Assembly (NCBI GenBank): GCA_030512335.1
Contig: JAULSU010000005.1
Span: 1,550,001-1,614,000, forward strand
DNA length: 64,000 nt
Direction: 5' to 3'
DNA from: Immersiella caudata
Lineage: Eukaryota > Ascomycota > Sordariomycetes > Sordariales > Lasiosphaeriaceae
The stretch's first letter is position 1, and each line of letters opens with the position of its first letter. Positions 1 to 12,100 of the stretch are shown here, one piece after another. The notes beneath the pieces are model-generated. The model worked only from the letters and a program-made list of their open reading frames with translations, made no database searches and was not told where the DNA came from. Both the position numbers and the translations under genes were made by a program.

Positions 1-582
1 CGGATAGAAATGCAACCCTCGGCCCCCAACCAACAACTAGCTCGGATGCTACGCACACCTCACGAAAGACTTTCCCTTCACAGACACACAGCAGATAGAC
101 TGCTCAGCTCATCTTGCAACTTCCTCCTTCGAAAGGGGGAAAGTCCTTGGATACGTCGCACCAGGCACTTTTTTGTCCAACCTAGGAGCTTAGCTGTGGT
201 GACGCCCGCAGCGGAGGAAACGGGATCCCGCATCGGGAAGCGACCTTTCCATCGGCTGGTCTGAGCCGGACTGCCTCGATCCGAGATGACCGTTGACGAG
301 GCGTCTGCAGCAAATCGGGCAAGGCAGCTCGCCCCTGCCCGCTCTGCCTTACGCAACTGCAATATCTAGTTTGACGAAAAACGCTATACGTACATTGCTG
401 TAGTATTCACCTTCTCCGTTTGGCAGTATGCATTCTACAGAATTAGACCTGCCCCGGAGATGACGGGCATCATCGCTGACCTCGGATATTACCGTCCTAT
501 CTGCAACAACGACGTCGCACCGCACCGGACTGGACCCGGCCCTTCTCAGCCCTATCCGAGTCACCTCGCTTCCCGTGTCTCG
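1..582. other. Intergenic, 3' side of the LRR kinase-like gene
   Basis: No supported gene. The open frames here are short, overlap one another on both strands and show no recognisable motif. The right end lies downstream of the minus-strand gene that ends at 583 and probably holds its 3' UTR and terminator. Confidence 0.5.
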
Positions 583-2004
583 TCAACTCGGTCCCGGCAC
601 CGTCGGAATCCGCATCATCCCCCTCCAGCCCATCATCCCTTCCAGCTCTTCCACCACCTCGTCAAACGTCAGCCTGTCCTCAACCTCCGCGACTGCACAC
701 TTTTGCCTCAAGTCCTCCAACCCTTGAACTCCCCTCGTTTCGTCCTCCAAATTTGCTAGTAGCTCAAGCATATCATCAATCAGGTACCCAAAAGCCAGCA
801 CTTCCACCCTCTCAATGTGCTCCTCTTGCGCATGTCCCCGTCCGTAGATCGTCGCTGCATGGAAGCCACCCAGTAAAGCATGCTCATCCTCTTTGCTAGC
901 AAGTACATTACGCGAAGAGATATCTCCGTGGGCAATACCATGGCTGTGAAGATGGGAAAGAGCGCCAGCGAGGCCGGTTAGCATAGAGATTGCGCAGGCG
1001 GCAGTGATAGATGGGGTCTCTGCTCCTATCTCTTCTCGCTCAGCAGATGACGCTTCTTGCTCAGAACGTGCTCTGCCCAAAGGCGTGTAACACTCCGGCA
1101 CAAGCTGCGTGACTGTCCCCCCGTAGTATGGCTCCCCGGAGGAATTACCATTCTCATCAGGGTGGTCGTAGATCTGCCCCAACACGGTAATGAGGCTTTC
1201 GTGGGCACCGGCCGCTAGGCGCGCGGCTAGTTCGTCCGCTGGTGAGCCGGAGTCGTTGGGACCCCCCTGGAAGAGCTGGATGGCGACGTCCTCGGTGTAG
1301 TGCTCGGATTGCTTCCAGAGGCCTGGGATGACGGGGTGAGAGGGGTCACGCGGCGGGAGGTCGCGAAGCTCAAGATCGCGCCAGGGGATGTTGGCGAGGC
1401 CAAAGGGGGTCTTGGAGGTCCCGTTTGCGACCGGGGAAGCGCAGGGGTTGCGGGCGAAGGAGAGAGCGGAGAGATTTGGCAGGGTGAGGAGCCAGTCGGG
1501 GAGGGAGGCGAGGCGGTTGGAGTTGAGGCGGAGGTGGGTGAGGTTGGTGCAGTTGGAGAGCGAAGTGGGAAGAGAGGTGAGTTGGTTGCCTGCGATGTGG
1601 AGTTTTTCGAGGTTGGTGCACTGGCCGATGCTCGTGGGGAGGGAGGTGAGGTTGTTGTTTGTTAGGATTAGTGAGAGGAGGCTGTGAGGGAGGGCGTCTT
1701 CAGGGATTCCGACCATGCCGTTTGCGCGGAGGTAAACAGCCCTGAGGTTGGGACATGATGCTAGTTCTTTGGGGAAGACCTCGAACTTGCAATTGTTGAA
1801 ATGGGCTACTTTAAGGTGAGGTAGTTCGGCGCCAAAGTTTGCAGGGAGTGATGAGAGTCCTGTGCTTGAGAGATCGAGTTCCTCGAGTGTGTCGCCAAGT
1901 TCAAGGATTTCGTCTGGAAAGGATGAGAGGGCGTTGTTCAGCTTGAACTTTCTGAGGCCTTCGCCTCTGTAGCCCCCATCTCGCAGGACTTGAAGATCAT
2001 GCAT
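583..2004 (-). CDS. LRR protein with C-terminal pseudokinase domain (bacterial LRR-kinase type)
   Basis: A 473-residue single-exon protein. Residues about 10-190 are leucine-rich repeats (units such as LTSLPTSIGQCTNLEKLHIA). Residues about 235-465 are protein-kinase-like. The layout and wording match a family of bacterial LRR-kinases that begin almost directly with the repeats, which is why the Met at 2004 is preferred to an in-frame Met 22 codons upstream (2070). Key catalytic positions are changed: the VAIK lysine is Gln243 (VAIQ), and the DFG aspartate is Gly379 (LGGFHAA where the family has LGDFGAA). The HGD aspartate (Asp361) and the metal-binding Asn366 remain. Phosphotransfer is therefore doubtful and a binding or scaffold role is more likely. 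It is divergent from TAF8, with about 570 bp between them. The absence of introns and the bacterial likeness suggest ancient transfer. Family call fairly sure, function unknown. Confidence 0.8.
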   Translation of the reverse strand: MHDLQVLRDGGYRGEGLRKFKLNNALSSFPDEILELGDTLEELDLSSTGLSSLPANFGAELPHLKVAHFNNCKFEVFPKELASCPNLRAVYLRANGMVGIPEDALPHSLLSLILTNNNLTSLPTSIGQCTNLEKLHIAGNQLTSLPTSLSNCTNLTHLRLNSNRLASLPDWLLTLPNLSALSFARNPCASPVANGTSKTPFGLANIPWRDLELRDLPPRDPSHPVIPGLWKQSEHYTEDVAIQLFQGGPNDSGSPADELAARLAAGAHESLITVLGQIYDHPDENGNSSGEPYYGGTVTQLVPECYTPLGRARSEQEASSAEREEIGAETPSITAACAISMLTGLAGALSHLHSHGIAHGDISSRNVLASKEDEHALLGGFHAATIYGRGHAQEEHIERVEVLAFGYLIDDMLELLANLEDETRGVQGLEDLRQKCAVAEVEDRLTFDEVVEELEGMMGWRGMMRIPTVPGPS

Positions 2005-2572
2005 TTTCGAGGTTCCGCTCACGATGTGTTTGATGTGTCTTGAACATGGCATTTCTTGGGCGGGGCTCAAGGGTGGGATATCTGGAGAAGGTGTTGGAAT
2101 TTGGGAAGGTTAGGCCCACCCGCCACTTGCGGGTCCTGTGCGTCTACTCTTGCCTGGGAAGGGACGACCAAAAGATCTGAGTTATTAGCAGAACTTTGAC
2201 GTCTCTCACACGAGGTTCTCATTAACCCTATTTGCAAGTGAATAGGCATTTTGGATATATGTAAGTATGCAGCTGGGTGTCGTGCTTGAGCTGAATCTTT
2301 CGCATCGCCGCTAAGGTCTTGGCGTCCCGCTGCACTTCGATATGGTCTGTGCTTTCGAGATCCTCCGTCGCCAGCCATCAACCAGAACAACCACCGTTGC
2401 TCCATCACCACGCAACCCATCGCGCCGCCGATTCAACAATAACTAACGCGAATGTCTCTTGCAGCGCGATAGCGAATAATTACTCTTGTATTGCTGCCAT
2501 ACGCAATACCTGCGATCCGGACGAGCAACGCGCGCTTTCTTTCGGAGGCGCGTGTCGACGTAATTCTTCACC
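2005..2572. promoter_or_regulatory. Shared upstream region of the LRR-pseudokinase gene and TAF8
   Basis: About 570 bp between two divergent starts. It must contain both promoters and 5' UTRs. I see no clear TATA box and no additional coding signal; the ORFs here are short and out of context. Confidence 0.45.
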
Positions 2573-3699
2573 ATGGCCCTTGAGTCGCGAAAGCGGTCTG
2601 CGGATGGAGACGATGACTTGCCAGACGCCAAGCGACAACGAATAACTCCCTCGACCATAATTCTGAAGTATGAACCGTATGCAGAACAGCAACAATGCTC
2701 GGCAGCCCGGACAACGGCGGAGGAACTTGCGAGGAAAGGTCTGAGGCGCAGCATCGCTCTCACGCTGCAGAAAGTTGGATTCGAGGGCGCCGCGCCTGAC
2801 GCGATGGAAAGCTTTGTTTCTATGGTGGAAGAATGTGCGATATCGTCCCTTCACCCGTCTGATACGACGGTCTGCTAACTACGGTCCATCTAGATCTCTC
2901 CTCTATCGCCGAAGATGTTCACGCTTGTGCGAATTCTGCGCGTCGATCTCACCCCATCCCGAGCGACTTCGAGAAGTCCTTGAAGCGTCACAATGTGACC
3001 GCTTCAATGCTACAGCCTCACAGAAAACCACCCATCCCCAGGTCGAAACGGATACCTTCGTTCGTGCCGCTAGAGCTGGATGACACGGTCGAGCTGGATC
3101 TACCCATTCTTGGCGATGATTTAGATGGGGCGAAAGAGAAGAAAGAGAAGAATTACATCCCAACGTCATTCCCTGCGTTCCCAAGCATCCACACGTTCAA
3201 GTACACACCGCAGAGCATCGAGGCTGTTGCTGCGCTCAAGGAGCCTCCAGCAGAGCAGTCCCAATTGAACGGGCCGCAGAAACAGCAAAAGGTCGAATGG
3301 CCATTGGCGCCACACGAGATACCTTATGGTGATCCCAAGAAGATGCGGGAAGCCGCGGCAAAGGAGGCCAAGGCAGGAGAGGAGGCTCTACGGAAACTTG
3401 TGCGCGCTAGCAAGATCGCCAGCCAGAAGGAGTCATGGGCCTCGGCGCAAAAGAATCCTCAACAACGAGAGCGCTTTGATCTTTGGGACTCAACCATGCG
3501 GGAGCTTATTGAAGAGGCTGCAAGAGAGAAGGGACAGGCGATTGCGCCAGGAGAGATGCATGGCGAGAAGGGTCGGGCGGGGATCGCGGACCATAGCATG
3601 ATTGTCAACTCGGAGAAAAGATATTATAGGAGGGAGGCCGTCAGAGCTGGAGGGAGGAAAATTCCCATGCCGTCAGAGGTGGTTTCTAGCAGGGGGTAA
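2573..3699 (+). CDS. TAF8: TFIID subunit TAF8 (histone-fold TBP-associated factor)
   Basis: Two exons, 2573-2834 and 2894-3699, give 355 residues. The 59-nt intron has donor GTGCGA, a GCTAAC branch site and acceptor TAG; splicing joins the frame as MVEEYLSSIAEDV, restoring the second half of the histone fold. Residues about 45-125 are the bromodomain-associated histone fold (RKGLRRSIALTLQKVGF onward). A TAF8 C-terminal region follows around HRKPPIPRSKRIPSFVPLEL and FPSIHTFKYTP, a motif typical of the family (PSFP..HTY). TAF8 pairs with TAF10 by its histone fold and sits in the TFIID core that recruits RNA polymerase II. The start has a good context (ACCATGG). The N-terminus carries a basic, nuclear-signal-like stretch (DAKRQR). 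The tail after residue 180 is charged and low in complexity. Confidence 0.85.
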
Positions 3700-4205
3700 T
3701 GAACTGGGACGGCATGGGAAGATTTGCCGCCTTTGGAAGGGGGGAACGGAGTTTTGGGACAGGGACTGCATCAGGCAAACATGGCCTACGGAGCGTTGCT
3801 TTGGTCTTCAGATGGATATTAGAAATTAGATACCCTCATAGAGTCAACGATGTAAATATTTGGCTGTAAGACTTACTTTTTGTTCTTGATCGTATGTGCT
3901 CCGTATGCTTTTCGAGGCGGCGTCCAACGGTTGCCGCAAGGCTGGGCAGGGCTGGTGGAGCTCAAGATGGGCGTTCGCTGACAGGCGGTGGCGGCCCGGC
4001 AAACTCGACTTGGTGACCCCACTCTTGAATTTGGATTCGAGCTCCGACCCCACGATCCAACCGACCCTATTTTCCGCCGCACAAAAATTTCGGATTTTCT
4101 CTAGCTTCCGCTTGAGCGTCGACGAATTCCAACCCCGAGAGGAAACAGCTCGCCATTCTTCCACCGATCCTTTGAACATCCCGAAGAGGCAGAAAGGTCT
4201 CCAAG
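3700..4205. promoter_or_regulatory. Intergenic: TAF8 3' UTR and RACK1 promoter
   Basis: About 500 bp between two genes in the same direction. The end near 4100-4205 is CT-rich, as is common just upstream of highly expressed fungal ribosomal genes. No separate gene is supported. Confidence 0.45.
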
Positions 4206-5597
4206 ATGGCTGAGCAACTCATTCTCAAGGGCACTCTGGAGGGCCACGTAAGTTTCCTCACCTGCGACTGCACACCATTTGTGCATGGCGCTGCTGGCAC
4301 CGCGGCGCGACCGCGAGAATCTTTGGACTGGAGCTGATGGCGATATCTGCAGAATGGCTGGGTCACCAGCTTGGCCACGTCGATGGAGAAGTACGAATCC
4401 GGCCTCGGCCGACTCAATTGCGTCTTCGAGGACATCCGCTTACCGTGACAACAGCCCCAACATGCTTCTCTCCGGCAGCCGAGACAAGACCCTCATCATC
4501 TGGAACCTCACCCGCGATGAGACCCAGTACGGCTACCCCAAGCGGTCTCTCCACGGCCACTCCCACATCGTCTCTGACTGCGTATGTTTTTTCGGCGGAA
4601 CTGCACTTGACGAGGCACAGGAAGAATGTGTTTGCTGATAGGCTTGGCAGGTGATCTCGTCGGATGGCGCCTACGCTCTCTCTGCTTCGTGGGACAAGAC
4701 TCTCCGCCTCTGGGAGCTGTCCACTGGCACCACCACCCGTCGTTTCGTCGGCCACACCAACGATGTCCTCTCCGTCTCTTTCTCCGCCGACAACCGCCAG
4801 ATCGTCTCCGGTTCGCGCGACCGCAGCATCAAGCTCTGGAACACCCTTGGTGACTGCAAGTTCACCATCACTGAGAAGGGCCACACTGAGTGGGTTTCGT
4901 GCGTGCGATTCTCGCCCAACCCCCAGAACCCCGTTATCGTCTCCTCCGGCTGGGACAAGCTCGTGAAGGTATGTTTTTTTTCTCCCCCCCCAAAAGTTTC
5001 ACCTACCCCGATCTTCACATGATGTTTGCAACTTTTCTCAAGTATTTGCTACTTCAGAGCCTGCTATGCAGGCAATGAGACCAACACACAGCTCTGATTC
5101 CACATGATCCTACCCATTTTTCTGTAACCCGTTCATTCTGTGGCGAATCTGCGGCTAACACAACGGGATAGGTTTGGGAGCTCTCTAGCTGCAAGCTCCA
5201 GACCGATCACATCGGCCACACCGGCTACATCAACACCGTCACCATCTCCCCCGACGGTTCCCTGTGCGCCTCCGGTGGCAAAGACGGCACCACCATGCTC
5301 TGGGATCTTAACGAGTCCAAGCACCTGTACTCTCTCAACGCCAACGACGAGATCCATGCCCTCGTCTTCTCCCCCAACAGGTACTGGCTCTGCGCTGCCA
5401 CCGCCAGCTCCATCATCATCTTCGACCTGGAGAAGAAGAGCAAGGTTGATGAGCTCAAGCCCGAGTTCCAGAACATTGGCAAGAAGAGCCGTGAGCCTGA
5501 GTGCGTCAGCTTGGCGTGGAGCGCCGACGGCCAGACCCTTTTCGCTGGCTACACTGACAACATCATCCGCGCGTGGGGGGTTATGTCGCGGGCGTAA
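4206..5597 (+). CDS. cpc-2: RACK1 / Cpc2, seven-bladed WD40 protein of the 40S ribosomal subunit
   Basis: Five exons: 4206-4247, 4353-4390, 4455-4581, 4651-4968 and 5172-5597. They sum to 951 nt, or 316 residues, exactly the usual RACK1 length. All junctions are GT-AG and restore the expected text (for example [20 protein letters not shown] across exons 1-3). Seven WD40 blades run through the protein (GH...WD signatures such as [20 protein letters not shown] and [10 protein letters not shown]). RACK1 binds the head of the 40S subunit and scaffolds signalling and translation control; in Neurospora and yeast it counteracts general amino-acid control, the pathway that the neighbouring Gcn1 activates. 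The fourth intron (4969-5171) is much longer than the others and carries a U24-type snoRNA. RACK1 converges on GCN1. Very confident. Confidence 0.97.
5014..5101 (+). ncRNA. snR24: U24-type box C/D snoRNA inside RACK1 intron 4
   Basis: All C/D elements are visible in order: box C ATGATGT (5019-5025), an antisense element TATTTGCTACT (5043-5053), box D' CAGA (5055-5058), a perfect 6-bp hairpin (GCCTGC-TAT-GCAGGC, 5059-5073), C'-like ATGAGAC (5075-5081) and box D CTGA (5094-5097). From memory, yeast U24 has the same order, a hairpin at the same place and the same TATTTGCTACTTCAGA core, and yeast U24 also lies in the intron of the RACK1 gene ASC1. The 11-nt element is complementary to AGTAGCAAATA of large-subunit rRNA, where U24 directs 2'-O-methylation. 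The guide before box D is less like yeast, and no strong terminal stem is obvious. Boundaries are approximate. Expression would come from the spliced intron. Confidence 0.87.
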
Positions 5598-6194
5598 GAG
5601 ATTGTTGTGGTGTTGATGACTGGGTGGAACGTGTTTGCTTCGAGAGGGTTTTGCATCGCTGCTTGTGCGCAGGGCACTTTCGACGGATTCCATGGTGGGG
5701 GCGTACTTCGGAATGCTTGTCTCGCTTTTGGTCTCTTTCATGAAAAAGGAATGAAAGAAGGGGAGCTGGGAAAACGCATGACCTGCCAGGCCGGCCGGTC
5801 GATACAGTTATAGCACCCCGATGAACCCAAATCCGAAAATAATGGCCAAATCTGATGATGTGCTGCCTATGTGTTGTGTGTCTCTGTTGCCATCTCATTG
5901 TCCGGTGATCTAGCTCGCCTCCCGATGGTGTTGTACTTGCCATCAACAATCAAAGCGAGGCCAAAACTGACCGGTTTGTCCCCTCCATCTTGTCAAGACA
6001 GATCATCTCAGATATTCGCACTCAGTGGCCGATGCAACACCACTCCACACAAAGGCCACGACATCCACGCTCCACAGGTCTGACAAAAACACTTTTCCAC
6101 ATTCCATACGCTAGATTCCTACGTAGACGAAGTTGACATGCATAAAAAACCACACCGCACCTCTCATGATGCATCTACTCCCCTATCTTTCCTT
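5598..6194. other. Convergent intergenic region, RACK1 and GCN1 3' UTRs
   Basis: About 600 bp between two facing stop codons. It should hold both 3' UTRs and terminators. No gene-like reading frame is supported. Confidence 0.5.
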
Positions 6195-9100
6195 CTATTC
6201 AGCATCAAACAACCCCGAGTCCGCATTCATATTCCCCACCGCCATAATCTCCTTCTCATCCTCAGCCTCATCATTTGACAACCCCAAACTACCCTCTCCA
6301 CCCTCCGCTTCTCTCCTCTCGCGCACCTGCGCACCTAGCCGCAGCGCCACGCGCTTGAAGTAATCCTGCATGCTACGCTTCGTATTTGGCTGCAGATCCG
6401 TTGCGGCAGCTAGCCACTTGTCAAAGACCTTGCTCTCTTCGTCGGCGACGGCGAAGAGCTGGACAAAGGCGGCTTCGGCGGCGAGCTTAACGGGGATGAC
6501 CATGTCGCGGACGGAGGCGAAGACGGGCGGGGCGAGGAGGCCGAGGTGGGGGCGGACCATGTCAGGGTTTGTGCGGGCGAGGGTGCGGACGATGACGAGG
6601 GCGAGGCGGCGGGAGTCGAGGGCGCCGCCGGGGGGGATGATGGCGGCGATGGTGGTGAAGATTTGCTTGGTAGTTTCGAAGGGCTTGGGGGCGTCGCTGA
6701 GGAGGAACTTGCCGGTGGCGAGGATGAAGTTGTCGGCGACGAAGACCTGCGAGGGGTTAGCTTCTGGGAATGTGGGGGTGTGAAGGGGAATGGGCACTCA
6801 CGTTCTTGTTTGTCATGCCCTGGCAGAGCAGCTCGGGCAGGTCCTCCACCAACGGGGATCCCAGCAAGGCGTCGGGGCTCTCTTGGAGCACTGCGTTCAG
6901 GGCCAGGGCGCTCATAGGCGTAAAGTCTTTGGTCATGACTCTGTTTTTCAACAACGGTGTGGCGACATCCTCGGATAGGTTCTTAACCAAGGCGCCGAAG
7001 AGCTTCGCGTTCGTGATGGTCATAGTATCAGCCGACTCTCCCGATTCCATGTCGATAAGACTCAACACAGCAGAACGAGATGTCTCGCCCATGTTGGAGC
7101 CTGCCTTGCTAATAACTTCGTACAGGGCCTTCAACATGGCCGTCTTGACACCAGGATCAGTGGTTTTGGAGCCGGTCACCAGCTCTGCAATCAGAGGATC
7201 AACCCGAGGTGTGAACTTGATGAGGGTACCCAATGCCTTTGCGGCACGGCTGCGCAAGAGATCGCTGGAAGTATCGGCCAGAGACTTGGCAAAGGTACGC
7301 TGCAGCTGGGGCAAGAAAGGTTTGAGAGCTGTAGGCATCTTCTCCAAGAGGTTGTTGAGGGTGAGAAGAATGGCCGACTTGACATCCGTGGACCGCTCGG
7401 ACACGACACGAATAAGAGGGCCGGTGATTTGCGTGATGAATGGCTTGAGAGCGGCCTCGCTTGTTCGGTCGATGATATCCGAAATTGCCAGCGCAGCGGA
7501 CACTCTCTGCTCGGAAGTACCGTTCATGAGACCCTGCAGGAAAATCGGAAGGATGGCGTTGATACCCTTTGGCAGCTCGAAGCCGGCCAAGTTGTGGCCA
7601 GCAACACCAACTTGCAATAGTGTCTGCCTCGTAGACTGAACCAACGCCTCCATCTCTTCCTTCTTGAGCTTCTTGGTGAATTCAGTGAGCGCACTCCAGC
7701 TTGACTTGACAACGTCCTTGTCCCTGTCATCGAACGAGATCAACAGAGCGCGGATAATGTCCTGGTTGTAGCGAGAGTAGTCGGCGTCGCCCTCGGCGAA
7801 AAACTTGGCGAGGTGGTTTGCCGTGGCTGCTCTCTTGCGGTGGTCTTCGTGCTTGAGGAGCTGCAAAAGCACGTTCATTACCACGTTGAGACCGTCATAC
7901 TCATCAATGGACAAGATGACAGTATCGAAAGAAGTCTCGAGATCGTCCCGAAGTTCCTCGTCTTCGCAGTTGACAATGTTGTCCATGAGAGAGTTGATAA
8001 TGTTGGGCAGACGACGGTTCATAGCCGCGCCAGCCACCTTGGACAGCGAAGCCAGGGCCTTGGCGTTGAAAGCGGAGATGGGCGGTGTAATGAGGGTCGG
8101 GATGAGGTTGGGGAGGATAATGTTGGATCGAGTGGTCTCGGTGAGCAGAGTAAGGAGAGCCGCAAGAGCATTGTCGGCCTCTTCTTCGGTGCGGAGGAGG
8201 TTGAGGAGGAATGGCAACACCTGATCGATGGCACGCTTGCCCAGGATTTGCTGCAACGAGTCGAAAGCCTCGGCGGCGGCCTCTCTGACGTCCTCGTCGG
8301 AGTCGGTGAGGGCAGTGCGCACGACCGAGATGAGAGTCTTCTCGTGGTCCTCGAGCGCTTCCTCTGAGGCAGACGCAATGAGCTCCTTGAGCGCGAGGCA
8401 AATGCCCTGTCTGGCGTCCACATCGCTGGATGTCTGCAGACCCTCTTCTAATGTGGGAAGAAGGGTTGCTAGGACACCATCTCCGGCTTTCCTGATGAGC
8501 TCTCCCAAGGCGTTGCTGGCAATAACCTTGTGCTCCATGTTGGAACTGCCGAGACGGCGGATGATGAGCTGGGTAAGGGTAGGGACGAGCTCCTTGAGGA
8601 TACGCGGGCTGTGAACGAGCGCCTTCCAGACGTTGACGGCTGCAGCCCGCACAGCACCGGCGGTATCGCAGCGACAGACGTAGAGCGCCGAGAGAATCTT
8701 GTTCCTCTTCTCCTCGCCGAGGATCTCGCGAAGAGAGGCGCCCGCCTCCTTGGTAACTTCCTCGTCTTCTTCCTCGTCGCCCTCATCAGACGCTTTGATG
8801 CCGGTGAGGTTGAAGAGCAAGTCTCCCACAAGCTCAACAGAGCTGAGTCTGATGCGGTAGCTGTCATCGGCCAAGCCACGCTCAAGCTCAGGAAGTAGGA
8901 GATCAACAGCTCTGACGGCGAAGTTCTTGACCAGCAGTCTACCGGCGCGGAGAGCCGTCTCGCGGATAGACTCGACATCGTCAGCAAGACCAGAGAGAAT
9001 AGGGGGGATGATCTTGGCCAAGTAATTGGCGAAACTGTTGCCAAAGCACACGGGAAGGAAAATGAAGAGTGACATGAAGCCCTCGCGAACGGCAGGCTTG

Positions 9101-12100
9101 GAGGACTCGACGTTTTGGAGAATGGTAGGCAGGGTCTCCTCCAGCCTGGATGTTCCTAGACCAGCAAGGACCTCGCTGAGTGCCTGGGCCGAACCGAGTC
9201 TGTCTCCGGCGCCCGTGTCCGACTTGAGGGTCTGCATGAGACCTGGAATGAGATCCGGCAGCGCATCCTCGCCGAGCTTCTCGACAAGGGAGCCGAGAGC
9301 GCGTGAAGCAGTGGCACGCGTCGTTGGCACCGGGTCGACAACTGCAACCTTGAGGCCGGCAACAAGAACAGGCAGGTGAGACACCAAATCCTTGCGCTCT
9401 GTAAGATGGGCAAGACTGCCAATGACCTGCGCCGCCTTGCGCTTTGTGTTGGAGCGGTCTCCCAGACCACGCTGGAGGATGCGGCTGACAAGTGCCAGAG
9501 AGGGGGCATCCAGGTAGTGGACGAACTTGACCTTGATGAGAGAGTCCAGGGCTTCGTCGGTGTACTTGGTCGGGTCGCTGAGGGCCTTGAGGAGGATGTC
9601 GACCAGGCCTTGGATTTCCGGATTGTTGATGACCTCGCCGAACCGCTTCAAGCTCTTGTTGGCTGCCAACCGGACCTCCTTGTGACTGTCGTTGAGAACG
9701 GCGGTCAGGGGAGGAATGATTTCAGGGAGACTTGATGCAAGTTGCTCAGGATCAAGATATGCCATGGCACCGAGCAAGTCGCAAGCACCCTTTTTGCTTC
9801 TCCACTGATCATCGTCCAAGCCGTTTAGAAGTGTCGGCAAGATTTGCTTGACACCATAGGAGCTCAGCTTTGCGAAGCATGCCTTGGCCGCAGCCAAAGC
9901 CGCCTCACGTACATTGGCATTGCCGTCGCCGAAGCCAGCGAGAAGCTGGGGCACGATCTGAATGACATAAGGCTCAAACAGCCTACCGAGGATGGTAGAC
10001 AGGAGCTCGAACGCAAGCATCGCAGCCTCGCGCTGGTTGATCTCCTTCTTGTTCTCCAGGGCGCTCTTCAGGGTGATTACGATACGGTACTCCCTCAAGA
10101 CACCGACACCACGGCCAAGCACAAGACCAGCAAGACCGTAGGCAGCGCCTCTTTGTTCTGCATACTTCTTGGACGTCAAGAGTTTGTCCATAATCTGGTC
10201 AAAGTATTTGGACGACTTGTCCCCGCAGGTTCGAACGAGCGGAGGAAGACACTCGGCGACTGCGTACTGCACTGTCTCCGAGGGCGTGCTGAGAGTAGCG
10301 AGCAGCCTGTCGATCACGACGGGGATCTTGGCATCGCCGGGCTTGAGATGGCGGGCTAAGGCGCCGTACATGATGATGACGGCCTCGTTGACACGATCAG
10401 CAGCCTCAGAGCCCTTGTCGGGAGCTTCAAGCGTCCGCTCAAATGTCTTCATCAGCTTGTCAAGGATAGACTTTCCATGCTTCTCGATTGCGGCGTTCGC
10501 TGCCTCGAGCATCTGCGAGCGAACTGTCGCATTCTGGTCACCGAGGGGTCCGTTCTCAATGAGGAAGTTGAAGAAGGGGTCCAATTGTGCCAGCTTGAGA
10601 TGAGGCGGAATCTCTTGGAATGCAAGCGCGGTTCCGTGCCGGGCCTCCCATGGGTCTGACAGGTCCAATTTCTTTGGCATGCCAAACTCATCGAGCTGAG
10701 GAACCCTGGGCTTGGCCAGCTCAACGTACGAGGACCTCAGCTGCTCGAGGATGCCATCGACAACGGATGGCTTTTCACCCAGCGCCTCTGCAAGAGACCG
10801 CGCAGCAGCCCGGCGAAGCTGAGAGTCCTTGTCTTGCAAGTACGGCAGGAGCTTGGCTGGAAGCTCCTCGGTAACCTGAAACTCGCTTTCTTCCCAGATG
10901 TCCCTGCCAAGGTCGACGTTTTCCTGGTTGTCATCATGGGAGGCAAGCCAAATTTCCTCGGTTGTAAGAGCCTCGGTCATGTCAACGTCCGCGCTGACCG
11001 CCTGGAGGACTGCAGTGCGGACGCTTGCTTGCGGCACAATGGTACCGCGGGCAAGCACAGCAATTTCTTCAGGGGTGATATTCGGGGCAATGCAGCGAAC
11101 TGCGTCGGCGAAGCAGTCCCTGAGAATCTTGTAGTGTTGATTGTAAATTTGCAGCGACGAAATAAGGGTAGAGAGAATATCAGCACGTGGTACCGCCTCG
11201 TCCGCATATGTGCCCGTATGGAAGGAGAGGAACTCAACCGCCAAGATAAGTTGAGCATCCCGATCATCGGCACTCTCCCCGAACCCGCCCTTCTGGAGCA
11301 CCAGAAGCACAAGGGGGAGCATGTAGATCAGAGACACTGTGTCGAAGGGGCGCTGCTCGCTAGCGAAACGAAGTCGGTAGAGCACTCGCGTGACAAGATC
11401 CTCAAAGGGCTCCTGGGTGACGTTCTCGGGCAAGGCAGAGACGTTATGTGCCCTCAAGGTAGCAATCCCAATGAACAGGCGAATTGGCCCAAGGCGAGAA
11501 GCAATCTGGTCGGCGCATGAAATGAGGGCGTTGGGTCCCGTCTCCCCAGTGATTTGGCAGGCACCGGCGTCAATAACGTCCAAAATCGTCTTGACCGCGG
11601 GACCCATCCAGCGGCTAGCGTCAGACGGAGGTCCAGTGGCGAGACCCTTGACGACTCCAAAGCCGCGCTCAAGCTTGGCAGCGATCTGGCGAACGTCTTG
11701 GCGGATTTCGGCTTCTTTCTTGAGCTGAGCGTTGACCTTGGCCGTCTCGTCCGCGGTAAGTTTCTTCTGGGTGCCCTTCTTTTGAGCCAGCTGTTCTCTG
11801 AGCTCATTTTCCCATTTTAACGTGTCGTAGTCCTTTGAGCCCTTGTTTGGCACTGCGCTCTGCTTCTTTGCCAGGACATCGATGAACGCTGTACCTTCTG
11901 GGGTGCGGAAGATGGCGGCCTCGAGAGGACCAACCCTCTGGACCTCGGACACGTCTAGGTCTTGTTGGATAAGGTCCACAATACGAGGAGTCATGGTCTC
12001 AGGGGCCACGAAGACAAGCTCGGCGGCAGCACTGTACGCTGCCTTCTTTACCAAGTTAGACTGCAAAACGTCAGCAGGCACCATCGCGAGGAGGTCAAGT

